64,000 nt of DNA from Channallabes apus (GCA_030522415.1 CM060104.1:17549229-17613228), one strand, 5' to 3'; positions 47,101 to 60,909 are shown, numbered from the stretch's first letter. Notes: a model not told the origin generated them from the sequence alone. A program made the numbers and translations.

Positions 47101-48000
47101 CATCCTCAATTTAGGGCAACCCACTAGAAAGCAACTTATAGGACATATCTAGAAGAAAACATAAAATGTAGATATTGGTGAGTGAAAGCAGATCACTGCC
47201 TCTTAGACTGTAAGTCCCCAGCTGAACATACTGGACCACTGCCTATAATGGTTCCATCATGCTTTACAAGTCCACACCAGTTCTTTGGAAAAGTTTTCAC
47301 TGCTCAGCAATCCCAAACATCAACTTCATGCAATGCATGCTCCAGTTCGTTATCTGACATCTAACCAGAAGCATATCTGAAATGCCTGTGATAATATAAA
47401 TGATTAGGATTGATCAACGTGTTTTACATCCAAACATTTCTGTGAGAATGCACACATCAAACTGAGAAAACTACTAAAAAGCTAAAACTACAAAACTTCT
47501 AATTCTGCTTTCTAAAGATTGTCTTCCCACAGAAATATGGACACAAGTGTGATATAACGGATGCTATTATCTAGATATTCAATAATATTGCTATAAAATA
47601 TGCCTATATCACACATCATTAAATCCCCATTGCCCCATCCTCCTACACACCTTCCTCAAAAACCCAGGATTTGATTTGTTCTTAAAACAGCTACTTTTAA
47701 ATTTTATTTATTTATTTATTTTTACAGGATTTTGTATTTCATTTGCACTGTTCAAGTTGACATAGTTGGACAAAAAAAAAATCTCTCTCTCCACATAACA
47801 CCCCGAGGTGACCAACTAGTCCAAGATAATGCAGCTGGCCTGGACTTCAATTTTCTGCCAAATCAAACCGCATTTCCTTTAGAGAATGCAATTATGTTGC
47901 ACCATGGCAAAATCAACAAAAGATTCCAGACGTCAAGAGGAAATAAAGTGGGATATTTTGAGTCTGACATTTCAGCAAGATGCTTCCCATTGGTTCTTAC
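44131..48000. other. no gene seen; probably intronic or intergenic
   Basis: AT-rich unique DNA. A 30-bp segment at 45350-45379 is identical to part of the Tigger-like element (43704-43733). No other recognised repeat. Confidence 0.45.
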
Positions 48001-48110
48001 CTCAATGGTCATCCACTGATACTGCAGAGTGTCAGGCACATGACAAAGAGGATGAGAAATGTGTTGGATGAAATGCGGGATCTCTTCAGGAAGTCGTGAT
48101 ATTCCTCAAT
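48001..48110 (-). CDS. candidate exon on the minus strand, unidentified
   Basis: Read on the minus strand the block follows a good acceptor ('ttttttccttcctcag') and ends at a strong donor ('ccattgag|gtaag'). One frame is open from the first base: IEEYHDFLKRSRISSNTFLI, then LFVMCLTLCSISG and TGA ten bases before the donor. Third codon positions are C/G-rich. The hydrophobic end would suit a membrane segment or anchor signal. The other frames hit TGA early, unless the acceptor is six bases further in, in which case ISRLPEEIPHFIQHISHPLC is open. It could instead be a non-coding 5' exon. No family is recognised. Confidence 0.38.
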
Positions 48111-49736
48111 CTGAGGAAGGAAAAAACACATTTCTGCACATAAGTAACAGAAAGAACAGCAGCCATAATTTACAACATGCCATTTTATTTGTGTTATACA
48201 AAAAAAATCAGATGCATCCAAAAATTATTAATTTTTTTTGTACCATCGTTCATTTACAGCACTAGTACTCATTGCCAAATTGCACAAAGCAAAAGTTATT
48301 CATAGAGAAAGCGTAGCCCTCATGCATGGCAAAAAGGAAGCACTGTTCACTTAACATTCATTATGGATAGAATTTTAACCAAATCTCTACAAATCCAATT
48401 CTGAGGCTATCCAAATCTGTGTAGAGTGCAATCTGTTCCTTCAATCTGCTGCGAGTTAACACTCCTCTCAGCCAGTTTTCTTTACTTGTGCAGACCTGCA
48501 ACACTGGGATGCTCTACTCCACTACCTCTCTGCTTTTGTCTGAGCTTGTGTCTAGTGTGTATGTATCTCCTCAGATACATGTGTCTCCAAATCGAAGTTT
48601 CCACCCTTTATCGGCGTGTCTGTCCGCTGGCAAAGAACAAAGTACATTAAACCTGCTTACATCGTATGCGCAGGGCAGCAGCGCCAATTTGCCTCTCTGG
48701 AGAATAATAGAGACAATACATGAGAAACTTTGATCTAATTACAGTCATGTTTAATATTTTAAGATATGGTTCGACTTACAAAGCCCCCCTCAGGGCAGGC
48801 TAAATTGGTTGTGCTCTTGGAGAGAGGTCTCTTAATTCGAGGAATTAAGAATCTATGAATTATAGACCAGGAGAAAATGTTAAATGCCTTTTTTTTTGCG
48901 TGTGACTAAGGTAATTTCGAGCTGCCTAAGAAAGCAGAATAGGAAATTGCCCTGAAAATTCAATATTAGCAAAGCTACAGTTTCCAGTTCTGATTTATGA
49001 GAGGGAATAGCCAACATTCAAGCTAAGACGTCCATCCAAAGTGCTGTCAGCGTTCTGGAGCGTTTCCATAAAGCTCCTTGTAGCCCATTTATATGGAGCA
49101 AACCTAAAAACATAACAATTCACTTCAAGGCCTCAAGCTCACCCATATATTTTGTGGACAACTACAAAACGGCCAACTCGAAATCAACCCACAGCCCGAG
49201 TGCTGCGTCTGGCTCAGTCTGGCTTTTAAATCTAAAATGAAACTATCCGCAAGCATCTGGACTCAATCCAATTCCAGTGCAGCACTCTGTTCTTTGTTGC
49301 CGAGATGCGGCGGGCATCCTGGGGCCAGGTTCTGTTAGGTGGGTGTTCAAGCAGCATTTCTCCAAGGCTTTTAACACAGAAACTAAAGCTCAGGAGGCAG
49401 CTGGTTATCTCCTGCTCCCTGGAGTTCAGGTAAAGGAAAAGGATTGACAATTTTTCTATACCATAGTACAAGACTCGGTATCTTTCTAGTTTATATATCT
49501 TTCACTGTTGCAGGCCTCCCTCAACAAATGTGCCTTACATTACTGTAGCTAAGAATAGCCAAGAGCAGAAAAGCAGAGGAACAGAGCTTGAACGAATCAG
49601 TGTTGATTTGGGGTTCATGTGATATGTTTTGGGCAGACAGCCAGCATATTATTGTGTTTTATGCTTTATTGAACTGGTTCCAGGAGGTTGTTTCAGTTTT
49701 CTTTGTGTCCTTCGTCCTCAGAAAAATTATACTGAT
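48111..49736. other. no gene seen
   Basis: Unique-looking non-coding DNA next to the candidate exon. It holds no recognised transposon. Several short frames on both strands lack splice context. Confidence 0.45.
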
Positions 49737-49749
49737 CTGTTTTGAACTC

Positions 49750-50040
49750 TCCCTCACTCACTCATTTTCTACACTTATACAATACAGAGTAGCGAGGCAC
49801 CCGGAGCCTATCCCAGGGGACTCTGGGTAGTAGGCCGGTTATATCCTGGACGTGGTGCCCATCCATCACAGGACACACAAGCACACACACCGGCAATTTG
49901 GAAGCACAAATTAACCTAATCTGCATGTTTTTTTTTTTTACCTTGGAACAAAACCCCCAAGCATGGGGAGAACATGCAAAGTTGGGACTCGAACCCTCGA
50001 CCCTGGAGGTGCAAGGCCACAGTGCTAACCACTACGCCAC
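49750..50040 (-). mobile_element. tRNA-headed SINE, minus strand, with near-perfect target duplication
   Basis: Reverse complement of the 40231-40656 family, ending with the head 'acagtgctaaccactacgcc' and containing 'gaaccctcgaccctggaggt' and 'ttaacctaatctgcatg'. Flanks are 'ctgttttgaactc' (49737-49749) and 'ctgtttgaactc' (50041-50052), a 12-13 bp duplication differing by one T. A T run near 49928 replaced part of the body. Confidence 0.9.
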
Positions 50041-50052
50041 CTGTTTGAACTC

Positions 50053-53000
50053 AAGACACCAAATTCACTTTGAAAAATAAAATACTACCCAGGTCTCTTA
50101 ATAACATTCCAATTTAATCTAGCCATCAAATGGTTCGAAAACGTTAACCTTTGAGGACATAGAGCAGCTGTAGTACAGCTGTACTCGTTAAAAGTGCTAT
50201 AGAAATATAAGCGAATGGACAACAGGAGCTGTCACATAGCAGTTTTATAGAAATCCAGATGTAGATCTATCACTAATGAGAAAAACAGAGGTGGCAATGG
50301 GAAAGGAAAGAAAGGAAGAGTCCTTCCTTGAGAGGAAGTCCATGGTCTTGTGGGAGAGAGCGGATACCGTCTATATTTTGAACGTGAGAAACCTTGGACA
50401 ATACATTCATTGCATTGCACAAACATTTTAAATATACATGAAAAAAAACTTGGACGATGGATATGTTTGTGCCAACTCTAACGACATTTAACCCATAGCA
50501 GGTACAGGTTTACAGTCAAGGTTTCACAATCAGGCATGTCAGAAACTGTTGCTGTAATCAGTCTTTAAAATGCTTTCTCTCATGTTCAAGGAGTATTCCG
50601 CCTAATTTTGCATCTACGGCCATGTACAGAAAAACAACTACAATAAAAACAAATCTTTAATAGGGGACCAATTATCTTAAAAGAAACACCGGTTTAATGA
50701 AAGAAAAGCATGTAATCAACAAAGGATATCAAATCCGATAGACAGAGAGAGAGAGAGAGAGAGAGATAAAGCGAGAGAGAGAGAAAGAGAGAGATTACAG
50801 CACAGCTGCTTGGCTTGGCTTCACCTCAGCACTTTAACAATGTGTGTCTCAATGCAGTTCTCTGCGAGCACGACTGCCTTAACAGATTCCTCGAATAACA
50901 TCCTGCATATGTAGGGCCTCTTTTGTTAGCCACAGTGTAGATTTAGAGAATAAATATATTTTTCGCCAGCACTTCGACATGACGCCTGTTAAAAAAAAAA
51001 ACCTTAACTTGTTGCATACTTCTCCTTGGCTCAGTGTCAAAGGCGCATAAACATGACCCATAGTGTGGAAAGCTGACAGGACCATGGCACGTTCGCACAT
51101 AAGAATAATTTGTCCTATCGCCAGCTGTTTTTTTTTTTTTACCAACGAGCTGCTCCACTTTGATTAAATCGGACCCATGAGGCAGGAAGACTAAGCAGCT
51201 CATCACCTGGAATAAAGCTCTGAGCTTTAGGAGGACCGCATAATGCACAAGCAACTGCCATTATATAGCTCTTTATACATAGGACACAAGCACACACACA
51301 GGCATTTGATAGCAGCACCTTAAAATTGTATCTAAGCACGGAAATTCATTTCTGTTATCTCTTCAGTGATGTCTCTATAATAATAAATACAAAATATGCA
51401 TCAGGATAAATCATGCCTGTTTAAGAGCTGCTAAAATTAGATGTACTGGACTATACTATAATTAGGTATACTGTAATCTAAGTATAATTTATCTTCTCTG
51501 CCAAAAGCACAGTATGACTGTGGTGAATGCATAACCGTCATCTCCAGACCCATCCTTGGCAAAAAACAATCAACCAAGAATTGAGAAGCTCCTGCTGATT
51601 GTAGAGAGAAAACGGCTTCTTTAAACATTTCAGTACAGCACCAGGAGAAGATTGCCTCTTGCCCTTCAGCTGCCTATTAAAAGAAGAAGCACAACTCCAT
51701 GTCCCGTTTTGGGCTACAGCAAAGCTTGCTGAAGATGTCAGGTTGAGAGCAGAAAGACAGTAGACATGTTGTGAATGCCCTGCTTTCTTCTCCTTTCACC
51801 GGTGCATTCCTGTCTCCCCCTGCTCTTACAGGGGGCAAATGATCTGACCTGAACTATCTCCGATCCCTGCCCCCATCACCCCACTGAAGAAAATCAATCT
51901 CTTTACTATTCAGGCCATGCCGTTGCCCTTGCTTAACTGCTGACCCCGTGACCTGATGGGATTGTGCTGGGAGGAAGACTCAGATTTGGGTCAGCCCCCT
52001 CAGTCTGGTGGGCGTCAGGCTGTCCAAAACAGTAATAGAGACGACTCAGGCCAGGTCAGTCGTTATAAAAAAAAGGAAACAAGGAATAACTACCAGGTGG
52101 TCCTTGTCCAGTTGGCACCTTGACATGGAAACACATTTCGGGACAGCCGGTTTTCACTTTCTTCACTTCGCAGTGAAGTAAAATGGCTCAGATTCAAATT
52201 TGTCCTTCCAAACTCTCTATGCAGCATCCTTTGCACACTCAAGGCCATGATCTTCTTATAGAGGACCAGCAGGATGTGATTAACATGGAATAATAGCTCA
52301 GGAACAAGCCTGTTAACCAACCATAATATCAAGTGCACCACAGAGAAAGAGACATACAATTTGCCTTTTGTGTTTCATTTCCCCATTTGCTGACAGTCTG
52401 CGATATGCGGGATTTATGGAGGAGATCAGAGTGCTAGTTTAACCGATGAAGCGTTCAGTATTACAATAAGCTGATGCTATGAACGCAGAGAAAAAGATAG
52501 AGAGAGAAAGATGTGATTAGCTCTTTTACTCCCTCTCCAGGGTGTTATCATGCTAATTTAGGGAAGGGGGGGGGGGGGAAGCACACGTTTGTCTGAATTG
52601 AAAATAGGACAGATGTCCACGGCGTACAAAGGCTGGGTTAACTGAGCATTTTTAGCTTATTTTGTTAAGCTGCGAAATGAAACACATATGGTGACCGACA
52701 GTTAATTGGCAGCCGCTTTGAGCACAAAAGAAATGTAAGGGACATGCATTGCTTAGGCTTTCGCTGACTTCGAGACTAATTCCACCATAATGGTTGTTGA
52801 TCTCTGGGTGCTTTTCTGTACAAAAACACTTAGCTTTGCCTTACTGTCCATTCAAAACAGCAATCGATGAGCATGAATACAAACTCCAGCTGAGGCATGC
52901 TGTGACTTACAAAGAAATACATCTTAGGACGACACTTGGCAGTCAACAGTCTTATCAACTCCTACTCCTTCCGTCCACAACCTTCCCTACTAGGCACCAT

Positions 53001-53220
53001 TTATAAAATCATTTTGTGCTCACACTAGGCACATATATATTCTAGCTGACTCACCATGACAGAGTTTGTGCAAGATCTGTCTCATATATGAAGATGATGA
53101 AGGCCGAAGATATTTCTAGGGGGAGGTTGACATGATGTTTTCAGGGATTGCGGTACCCCCCGTAACATTGACATCCGCTGCCCTTGCTATTTTGGTATAC
53201 CTTGGATGTAGAGAATCAGG

Positions 53221-53256
<36 letters not shown>

Positions 53257-56200
53257 AAGCTGTGGCTGGCGCTATATATATATATATATATATATGAGGC
53301 AAACTGTTAGCTGTAATGGAATTGTGTGCGGTTGAGATCTGTCTACAGCGGGCTTTTCGTACGTCAGTGTGAGGCAGAGATCGTCCCCCAGGGACAAACA
53401 GCTTGCCAGGACAGAGATAATGTGAGAAAGCAATAAAGAAAAATCAAATGACATTAGACCAGGGGCGCATACTATGTGCGTGCGTGTGTGTGTGCGTGCA
53501 TGCGTGTGTGTGTTCTAGGTACAGCAAATGGTTTAAAGAGAAACAGACAAAAGGCATGAAAAACATTTAGTTGCACAACCGCACAAATCTGTTAGCATGT
53601 GTGCTCACACGCGCACATTCACACTGAACTGAATCATCATATGGTTAACAGGAGACACACTTGAGGAATGAAAAAAGCCATAGAGGAAGGCGGACCAAGG
53701 GGCCCTAGTGGTGTTTGGCCCTCTTCCAAGAGGAGATATGACACCGACTTCACCAGCCCCCACACACTAGCCCTTTCCCCTTACAGCTAACACTAAATAT
53801 AGACTCGGTGCTAATAGTATTCAGCATTCACAGAAACTTAAACAGTGCAGACTAGTTTCGAATCTTAAATACAAAATCAAACATTTACCCATCCGTACCC
53901 ATCATAATACCCACCCACCCCCCCCTGAAAACCCAGCACTAGCCTGAGCACACTCGGATCACAGCCTTGCTGTTGCCCCGCTGCTCCTCAGAGGACACAT
54001 GTACAAACTCTCGCCAAGTTTCTCTCCCTGAAGGTCAAATGAGACTTCTATTTTGGGAGGCCTGGGAAATTATAGGGATTTACATAATGTGCGTACGGTC
54101 ACGCTAGATTCGCGGTGAAGAGCTAACGCGCCTCCACGAAAGACCATACTCACAAATAAAACCGGATTCAAAATCTCGATACATCAAAGCCCTTCTGTGC
54201 TGCTGATGAAACCCTGCCGTCCGAAATGAATGGGCTCTGATCATGCAGCTCTGCCGGATGAAGCTGCAGATTTAAGCGCAAAAAAACCTTAACTTGTCTT
54301 ATCTTGAGGCTTTTAATTTCCTGCTCCGTTTCACTTTTTAGAACCATAAAAAGTCTCGTTTTTAAAAACATGCAGAAAGGCAGTCAACTGTTACTACTCA
54401 CATAGTACAGTAGATATTTAAAATGCCATGTTGAGCATCGTGCCAAAGCATCATTAAATTCTGAGATTCTAAATGGAAAATGACATGCTTAGAAAATTGC
54501 TGGATGTAAGTAATAGATGGAACATAAAAATATATATATAAAAAAAAAAATAAAAAAAAAAAAAACAGGCTTAAGTAATGGTCAGTGTACATTTCAGAAA
54601 AAACTAAAGCATAATCTCTTTATTAACACACTCTGTTAACCTGCTTAGAAGGCATGAAGGATGTTGCAGTCCTGGGAAACACATTAACTTTCAAAAAGCA
54701 ACATGCACAAACCTGATTTAAAAAGAAAGCACTTTTGTTTGCTGAAAGAGAATGAGATAATCAAATATATAATTATTATAATTATCATTATCATCATAAT
54801 GCCTCACCTTTCTCTTCCCTTACAAATACATATACTGTATACAAATATCACTTGCCGGCCTTATTAAAAAAACAAAAAGCTTTGATTGTGTGTTGCTGTA
54901 TTTTATCTTAGGACATGAATGCATGTGGAGATGACGTTTTTTTGCAACCTACATCCGAGGTAAAAAAATTTTTTTTAAATTCACAATAGCTGCAATGTAA
55001 GCAGCTAATCAATGTGCGGGTGGGAAGAGCTGCTCTGCTATAAAGTGTTTAACAAGTCATTTAGAGCACAAATCTGTGCACCTCTAAACCTCTTTGGAGT
55101 AGACGAATCATTACCATGTGTGCAAGATGCAGAATCATACTCCTGCAGGTTCATATCCAGAGATGGGGTAATTAAAAAGGACCTCAGTAAGAGTTAATAG
55201 AGGGTGAAGCTCGTTCTAGGCCATAGTTAGCGGATTTGGCCAGTAATGCTGGCATACCAATGGGAGAGGTACAAAAGGCTACTTGTGTGGTGGAAGCAGG
55301 GAGCTAAGGATGCAGCTGAATGTCCAAGTGCAATGAAATGGAGTTAGTCATCACTGTGTAATCTGGTGCGAAGAAGAGCCAGGGGCAAAAAAACAAAGCT
55401 GTGTCTGCGTGACTTAGCCAGCCTTGCTGGTTAGAATTCAGTTCGATTTAGCTCTCTCGACTTGGTCACCCAAAACTCTTAAAGATCACAATTGGGCAAG
55501 ATGTCTGTTCTCTCTGCAACGCCAATCATTGTGTGCGCGAGTGTACGAAACTTATAGATTTGACCAAAATGGTTTAAAAAAAATAATAATTTTATTTCTG
55601 CTTAGTTCAGACTTTTGGCACAGGGAGAAGCTGCTTTCTCACACTTATTTCAACAACCCTTTGGTCTGCCTCCTCCAACTTCACACCTAAACGCACATAA
55701 GATGTAAAGGAAATGAAACTATGTGATAATTCGAGGCATGGTGTTTCACAAGAGCTGAATCGCAGTCGCTGTATCTGTGATGTATGTTCATTTGCTGCCA
55801 CCTTCTATGGAGCAGCCTCTGTCCATCTCGCAGTGAGGCAGATGTCAATTCATCGTCCCACTACTTCTGTGGTTAGTGAGCATTTGCCAGAAACACCAAA
55901 CAGCATGTTTGACAAAGGGGTTAAAGTTTCTGATAAATGGCTTGCAAAACCCACTGGAAGCCAGCCAGTCTGTCGAGGGCAGCATGGAAATGAGCACTGA
56001 GGTCTGTAACTTGTCCAAAGTGAAGTCCCGGACATACTCTTGGCCTCTTTAACCTTGCCTACAACTTGGCTTTCAGCGTTTTTTCTCCCTTTTGCAGTAA
56101 TTATGTTTTTCCAGATTCCTCAACAAGACAAAAACAGTCTGAAACATACTTAATTAAACCGAAACTTGTGTTACATATGTATGACCTGCTGAATGCGAAG

Positions 56201-57639
56201 AATTCATATTTTGCCAATTCACTCATCAACTGTTTAAGATGACGGCCAACTAAGCAGCTAAGCCCGAGTTGTTTACTTAATTAATATAAGTTATGCAACA
56301 AAAATTTAACTAAACAGAACTAGCAAGGCCACAAGTTCAAAACTTTTTGGATTGCATATATGAATACATCCCAAACACAGCAGAAACCGCCTAAACATTT
56401 CCTATGCAGTCCACAACTGCTGTAGCAACAGCATAATGCGTCCACCCCCCCCCCCCCACCCCCACCCAGAGAGGTAGCCACGCTCGAAGACCAAGGCTAG
56501 CTGGTCGTGCCGTTTGCGCTGGCTCTGCTGCCCTGGTGTCATTCTCAGGTTATGGATGATGTGGAGGCTCGATGTCTGACAGGTAATAATTCACTCCCCA
56601 GAGGGACGAGGCTCAGTACTGGACATGCGCAGCCATGCAGGAAAATGCAGCACTCTTGCCTATTAGTAAGAAGGGAAAAAAAGAGAGAGAAAAAAAAAAA
56701 AAAAAAAAAAAACTCCTGCTGCCTTTTAATTACTCCCCCCAGGTGTATCTGCAAGCTACTGGCTGCTCTGTTTCTACCACAATCAGTGTGAGAAATATAA
56801 GGGAAACAGCACAAAGTGCTACAAATGTGACAAAGTATGGAAAGTGTCACAAACATGCTCATTGCAGAAAGTATTTTAACTGTCTCTCATTAAAAAAAAT
56901 TTTTTATAATGGGCCAAACAAGGTTCACACGTAAGCCATGTCAATCGGTAACCTGATGCAAAGGACAAAAAAGGAGAAAAGAATTGAGCAAAAAGATACC
57001 GAATGGTAGATGGCTTAGATCGGTGCTCATAGCACCGAGCCTATTTCAGCAGTCATTACCCAAAGAGCCATTAGGAAGGCACAGTCATCCACAACACACT
57101 GCCAGCGTAACATCATTTAGGACAAAACTACAGCAGCGGAAATTGGAAGTAAAATTACACCCCAGGCTATATGCATCATTACCCACACTAGCAAAGGGCC
57201 TGGTCATGTGGAGCTTGGGAAAGGTGGAAGCAAGTTTACAGTTTAAGAAAACAGGATCACCCCCCACTTTCAAAAAAAAAAAAAAAACCTGACCCTAAAG
57301 TACCCTTTAAAATAAAAAAAGGAGGAAATATTAACAATAAATGTAACAACAATACTACAGTAATTATGTTTTTGAAAACCTCAATAATCACAGGTTTTTT
57401 GCCTCTGCATGGGAGTCGGAGTGGTGCCCAGATGAAAAAAAAAAAAAAGGTGACATCGATAAGAACTGGAGTAATATTATATTTTGCACTATTTCTTGCG
57501 CATGTTGTATGGTAGAAAGGGTTGTGACAACAGAGTGCAAAGAGACCTTCCAGAGAAGTTTCAGCAGCTTGCTATAATTATTCTTCATGCTTATGTGGTA
57601 CAATAATGGGAATAGATTATAGATATCTTATAGATTTCA
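50053..57639. other. no confident gene; long unique non-coding stretch with simple repeats
   Basis: Contains GA arrays at 50741-50794 and 53223-53254, (TA)n at 53272-53295, a G run at 52567-52578, a C-rich tract at 56446-56466, and A-runs at 54540-54566 and 56689-56711. Repeat-free blocks near 51780-52060 and 52620-52760 could be conserved non-coding DNA. No splice-bounded coding frame convinced me. Confidence 0.4.
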
Positions 57640-58225
57640 GGAGATGGCCATTATTAAACCCGAGGTTTCATCAGACTCCTTCAACTGATGGAGAATGCAG
57701 CAGCGTGACTTGTTTTCAATCTTTCCGAGTTCACTACACTTTGACATCATCCCACTGCTACATTCCCTCTGCTGACTTCCTGTACCTTTCCACATCAAAA
57801 TTTCACACACGGACGCTTGCCTACAAAGCTATAAATGGACCTCCGCCTATACGAAGACACTTATCACACTCCACTCTGCTCTGTGCGTCCATTATGTTAC
57901 CTTCCAGCATCCGGCAGGTGTGACCCACCATCTCTCAAGATTGAAAAAAAAAAAGAAAAAGACATGCCTCGAGGCTATTCTCTGTCCTGGCACCAAGGCA
58001 CTGGAACGAACATCGCCTGGCTGTCCGAACAAGCTGCATCAGTGGCCGTCTTTAAATGTAGACTGAATGGCTCCTAATTAAGCACTTAAATGAGTACTAA
58101 TTAAAAAAAAAAAAAAAAAAAAACCTTGACTTGTACTATTGAACTCTCAAACACTGTTTCAACTTAATGGGTTTCTTAGACCCTGACCTATTTTACGAGC
58201 TTCTGTAGTTGCTCTTGCTAAATGC
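57640..58225 (+). pseudogene. LINE 3' end: reverse-transcriptase C-terminal region, degraded
   Basis: On the + strand, spread over several frames, I read LMENAAA, LAYKAINGPPP, CDPPSLKI, then RLFSVLAPRHWNEHRLAVRT and VAVFKCRLNGS. These match in order the C-terminal blocks of fish non-LTR retrotransposons of the L2/Rex-like kind (typical consensus: LQNAAARV, YKALNG, SVLAPRHWNELP, VAVFKSRLK). Frameshifts, stops and two A-runs (57945-57961, 58104-58124) show it is dead. The 3' tail 'ctcttgctaaatgcaaatga' is also typical. The reverse-transcriptase catalytic core is not present. Confidence 0.85.
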
Positions 58226-58896
58226 AAATGAAAGGAAGAAAGCAAGAGATGAGCTCTGTTTGTTTACTCTGGCTGTTCTGTTTCGTTTCCTCATGAGACC
58301 GTGATGATATCACTAGCTGATTTATCCTTCTATAGGCACAGAGAGTTGATGTTTGAATAAGTGTCTGTCAAAATGACTATTTATAGTTGACCGATTTATA
58401 TTTCTTCCCCTTTTTAGCTTTATGCTTGCTGGCAGCACCATACATCAACATTTTTATTTTATTAGATTATCAAGCCAATTCACTTTTGTTATCTAATTCT
58501 CTCATGATCAAGCACTCGCATATTGTTTGTCACATTATCTCTGTTAATGCAGTGGAAACAAACTTACTACATGCAATCATTAAAATAACATTAATGTGAA
58601 ATGCTCTGCATATCCAAAGCATTAAAAAAAGGAAGAACCTCAAATGTCAAATATCCCTTTGAGTTTGTTGAGTGTCTTGTTCAGAGAAATCATCTCAAAG
58701 ATGAAATGCCATGATTTTACCATTACAAAGTCCACTTAGCTTCAGGAGGAAGAGCAAAAAAAAAGAAAAGCCAGAATATTTTTAAAGAGCACTTATATAG
58801 CAATTATGGCTGAAGCACACTTAAAAAAAACTGTTCTCTTATATGATAAAGAGAAGGACAAACGTGCAAAAAATAGCTTAGAAGATCTATTACACT
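58226..58896. other. no gene seen
   Basis: AT-rich DNA up to the assembly gap, with no recognised repeat or exon. Confidence 0.45.
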
Positions 58897-59096
58897 NNNN
58901 NNNNNNNNNNNNNNNNNNNNNNNNNNNNNNNNNNNNNNNNNNNNNNNNNNNNNNNNNNNNNNNNNNNNNNNNNNNNNNNNNNNNNNNNNNNNNNNNNNNN
59001 NNNNNNNNNNNNNNNNNNNNNNNNNNNNNNNNNNNNNNNNNNNNNNNNNNNNNNNNNNNNNNNNNNNNNNNNNNNNNNNNNNNNNNNNNNNNNNNN
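58897..59096. other. assembly gap (200 N)
   Basis: Exactly 200 unresolved bases, probably a placeholder length. The flanks share 'attacact': the left side ends with it and the right side begins with it. Any frame crossing the gap is meaningless. Confidence 0.99.
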
Positions 59097-59289
59097 ATTA
59101 CACTTATTACAATTATATAGGAATGAAGACAAGGATTGTATTGTGATCTTAAGAAACGATTTGGTTTGCAGAAATAAAACAGGAAACATTTTTCCTGTGT
59201 ATTTCTGCGGATTTAAGTCCACGACTGAAGAAAAACAAGCAATCAGAGCGCACACACACACACACACACGCATGCAATTCCTGAACACT

Positions 59290-60560
59290 GTCCCTTCTTT
59301 TCAATCTTAATGCTCTTTAAGGAGGAGGAGGGGGGGGGGGGGGACATTAAAAAACCCCAGCGCTAGAGAGTGACCCCAGACACAGTGACGAGAGTGAGTG
59401 TTATTTGGCTGCATGTCTGCTTTTCCATCGGGGACAAACTGCGTGTACGGAGCTGCCGAGGCTGCGCAACACGCTTCCTGCAGGATTTCCAACGTCCTTA
59501 AACTTGGCTTTCATCTGTTCGTTAATGAAACTCATTCAGATTGCAACAGAATAGCTACATACAGGTTTTCATGTCATTCCATTAAAACAATGTAACGCTT
59601 TCTTGACCGAGCAAACTGCGCTCCGAACGCGCTCTGATCCCTCTCCTTCATGCACACAGCACTGCCAGCTGGCATCCTGTCCCCTCAACCGCTGCAACTT
59701 CATCACCTCCGCTTCCTCTGCAAAAAAAACAAAAAACACCACCACCCTCTCCCCTAAAAACACAGACGCCTGTTTCCCCATCATCACGACCGCTGAGATT
59801 TTTTTTGTCCGCGCCGCGTTAACATAACACTGCACCATGATTAGGTCCAAACAATAGACGCATAAAAAATACATAATAGAATTTGGCACAAAGGTTTAAT
59901 CTAAATCGGATTACAATGCGTGTTTTATGGAAAAGGAAAAACAATGGCACGCTCGAACTACACTACATCACCCACCTAACCGCCCGCTGTGCTCCTAACA
60001 GCCAGACTGCTGGAGCTCTCTCTCTCTCTCTGTGCAGGACTTTCAATTGCAGTGCTGAGTGCAAGACGGGCTTTGTGTCGCGCAGCACTGGAAAACACCC
60101 GAGCTCAATCAAATCGGTTCATTTCCAATGCAGCAAACACTACATCTTCGCAAATATACCCGACACACGCACGCAGATGACTTTCTATTCCCCGAGTTAC
60201 TAAATAAAACTTCCGACAGTAGAATAAAAACAGGCCATTACCTTCGTTTTTTTCTCTCTCCTGCAAGCAGAAAGCTGACTCCGTGCACAGAGGAAGCCTG
60301 TCCACAAAACCCAGACGCAATTAAAATAAAATCAAAAATAAAATCAAAGAGATGTGATTTGCGAAAGTTTTTCCACGCGGTTTATTTATTTTTCGTTTCT
60401 TCCGTTCAAACAGACAACATTAGTGTATACACACACGCCTACAAAGCGAGGACAGACTGCGCTCGAGCAACGCGATCCAGTAGGCGTGTTCTATTAAAGT
60501 CCCGCCCTCTGTTATTGACTTGCGCGTCCACTGTCCAATCAAAAGTCTTTCATCTTTTGA
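59290..60560 (-). promoter_or_regulatory. candidate promoter and untranslated first exon of a minus-strand gene
   Basis: Visibly richer in CpG than neighbouring DNA ('gtccgcgccgcgtt', 'gcgctcgagcaacgcgat', 'cttgcgcgtcc'), with no transposon. Near the right end are a GC box (cccgccc, 60501-60507) and an inverted CCAAT box (60535-60539), oriented sensibly for leftward transcription. Further in, the minus strand has a donor-like 'acgaag|gtaatgg' (exon end at 60242). A first exon from about 60.5 kb to 60242 would then splice leftwards, possibly to the block at 48 kb. This is inference; no coding start is proposed. Confidence 0.3.
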
Positions 60561-60909
60561 TTATCTTTCAAAGTTTTCCCCTCAGCCTTCATGAAACACA
60601 TTCGGACGTTAAAAAAAATATGAACGTGTTTATCAAACGCTGATTTAAAAAAAGATAAAGAACGTTAATGCAGGATTTGTGACATTAGGTTTAACAGTTT
60701 AGTGGTTTATAGCTGGTATATGTAAAGGAAAGGGAGAAGTCGGACAATGTTAGACTGGCTGAAATCTCCAAACACAGCAACATGCTCAGGGAAAATGAAT
60801 CTAGGATTTGGTTAAAATATTTCTATAGATATATGTGCTGTCAGGGTGCATAGGCCTACCTGTATACATATTTCAATCAAATATTGGTTAGATTCAATGT
60901 CTGTGTGCA

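Noticed and set aside
58806..59288. Frames crossing the N block
   Set aside because: They include undefined codons and have no meaning.
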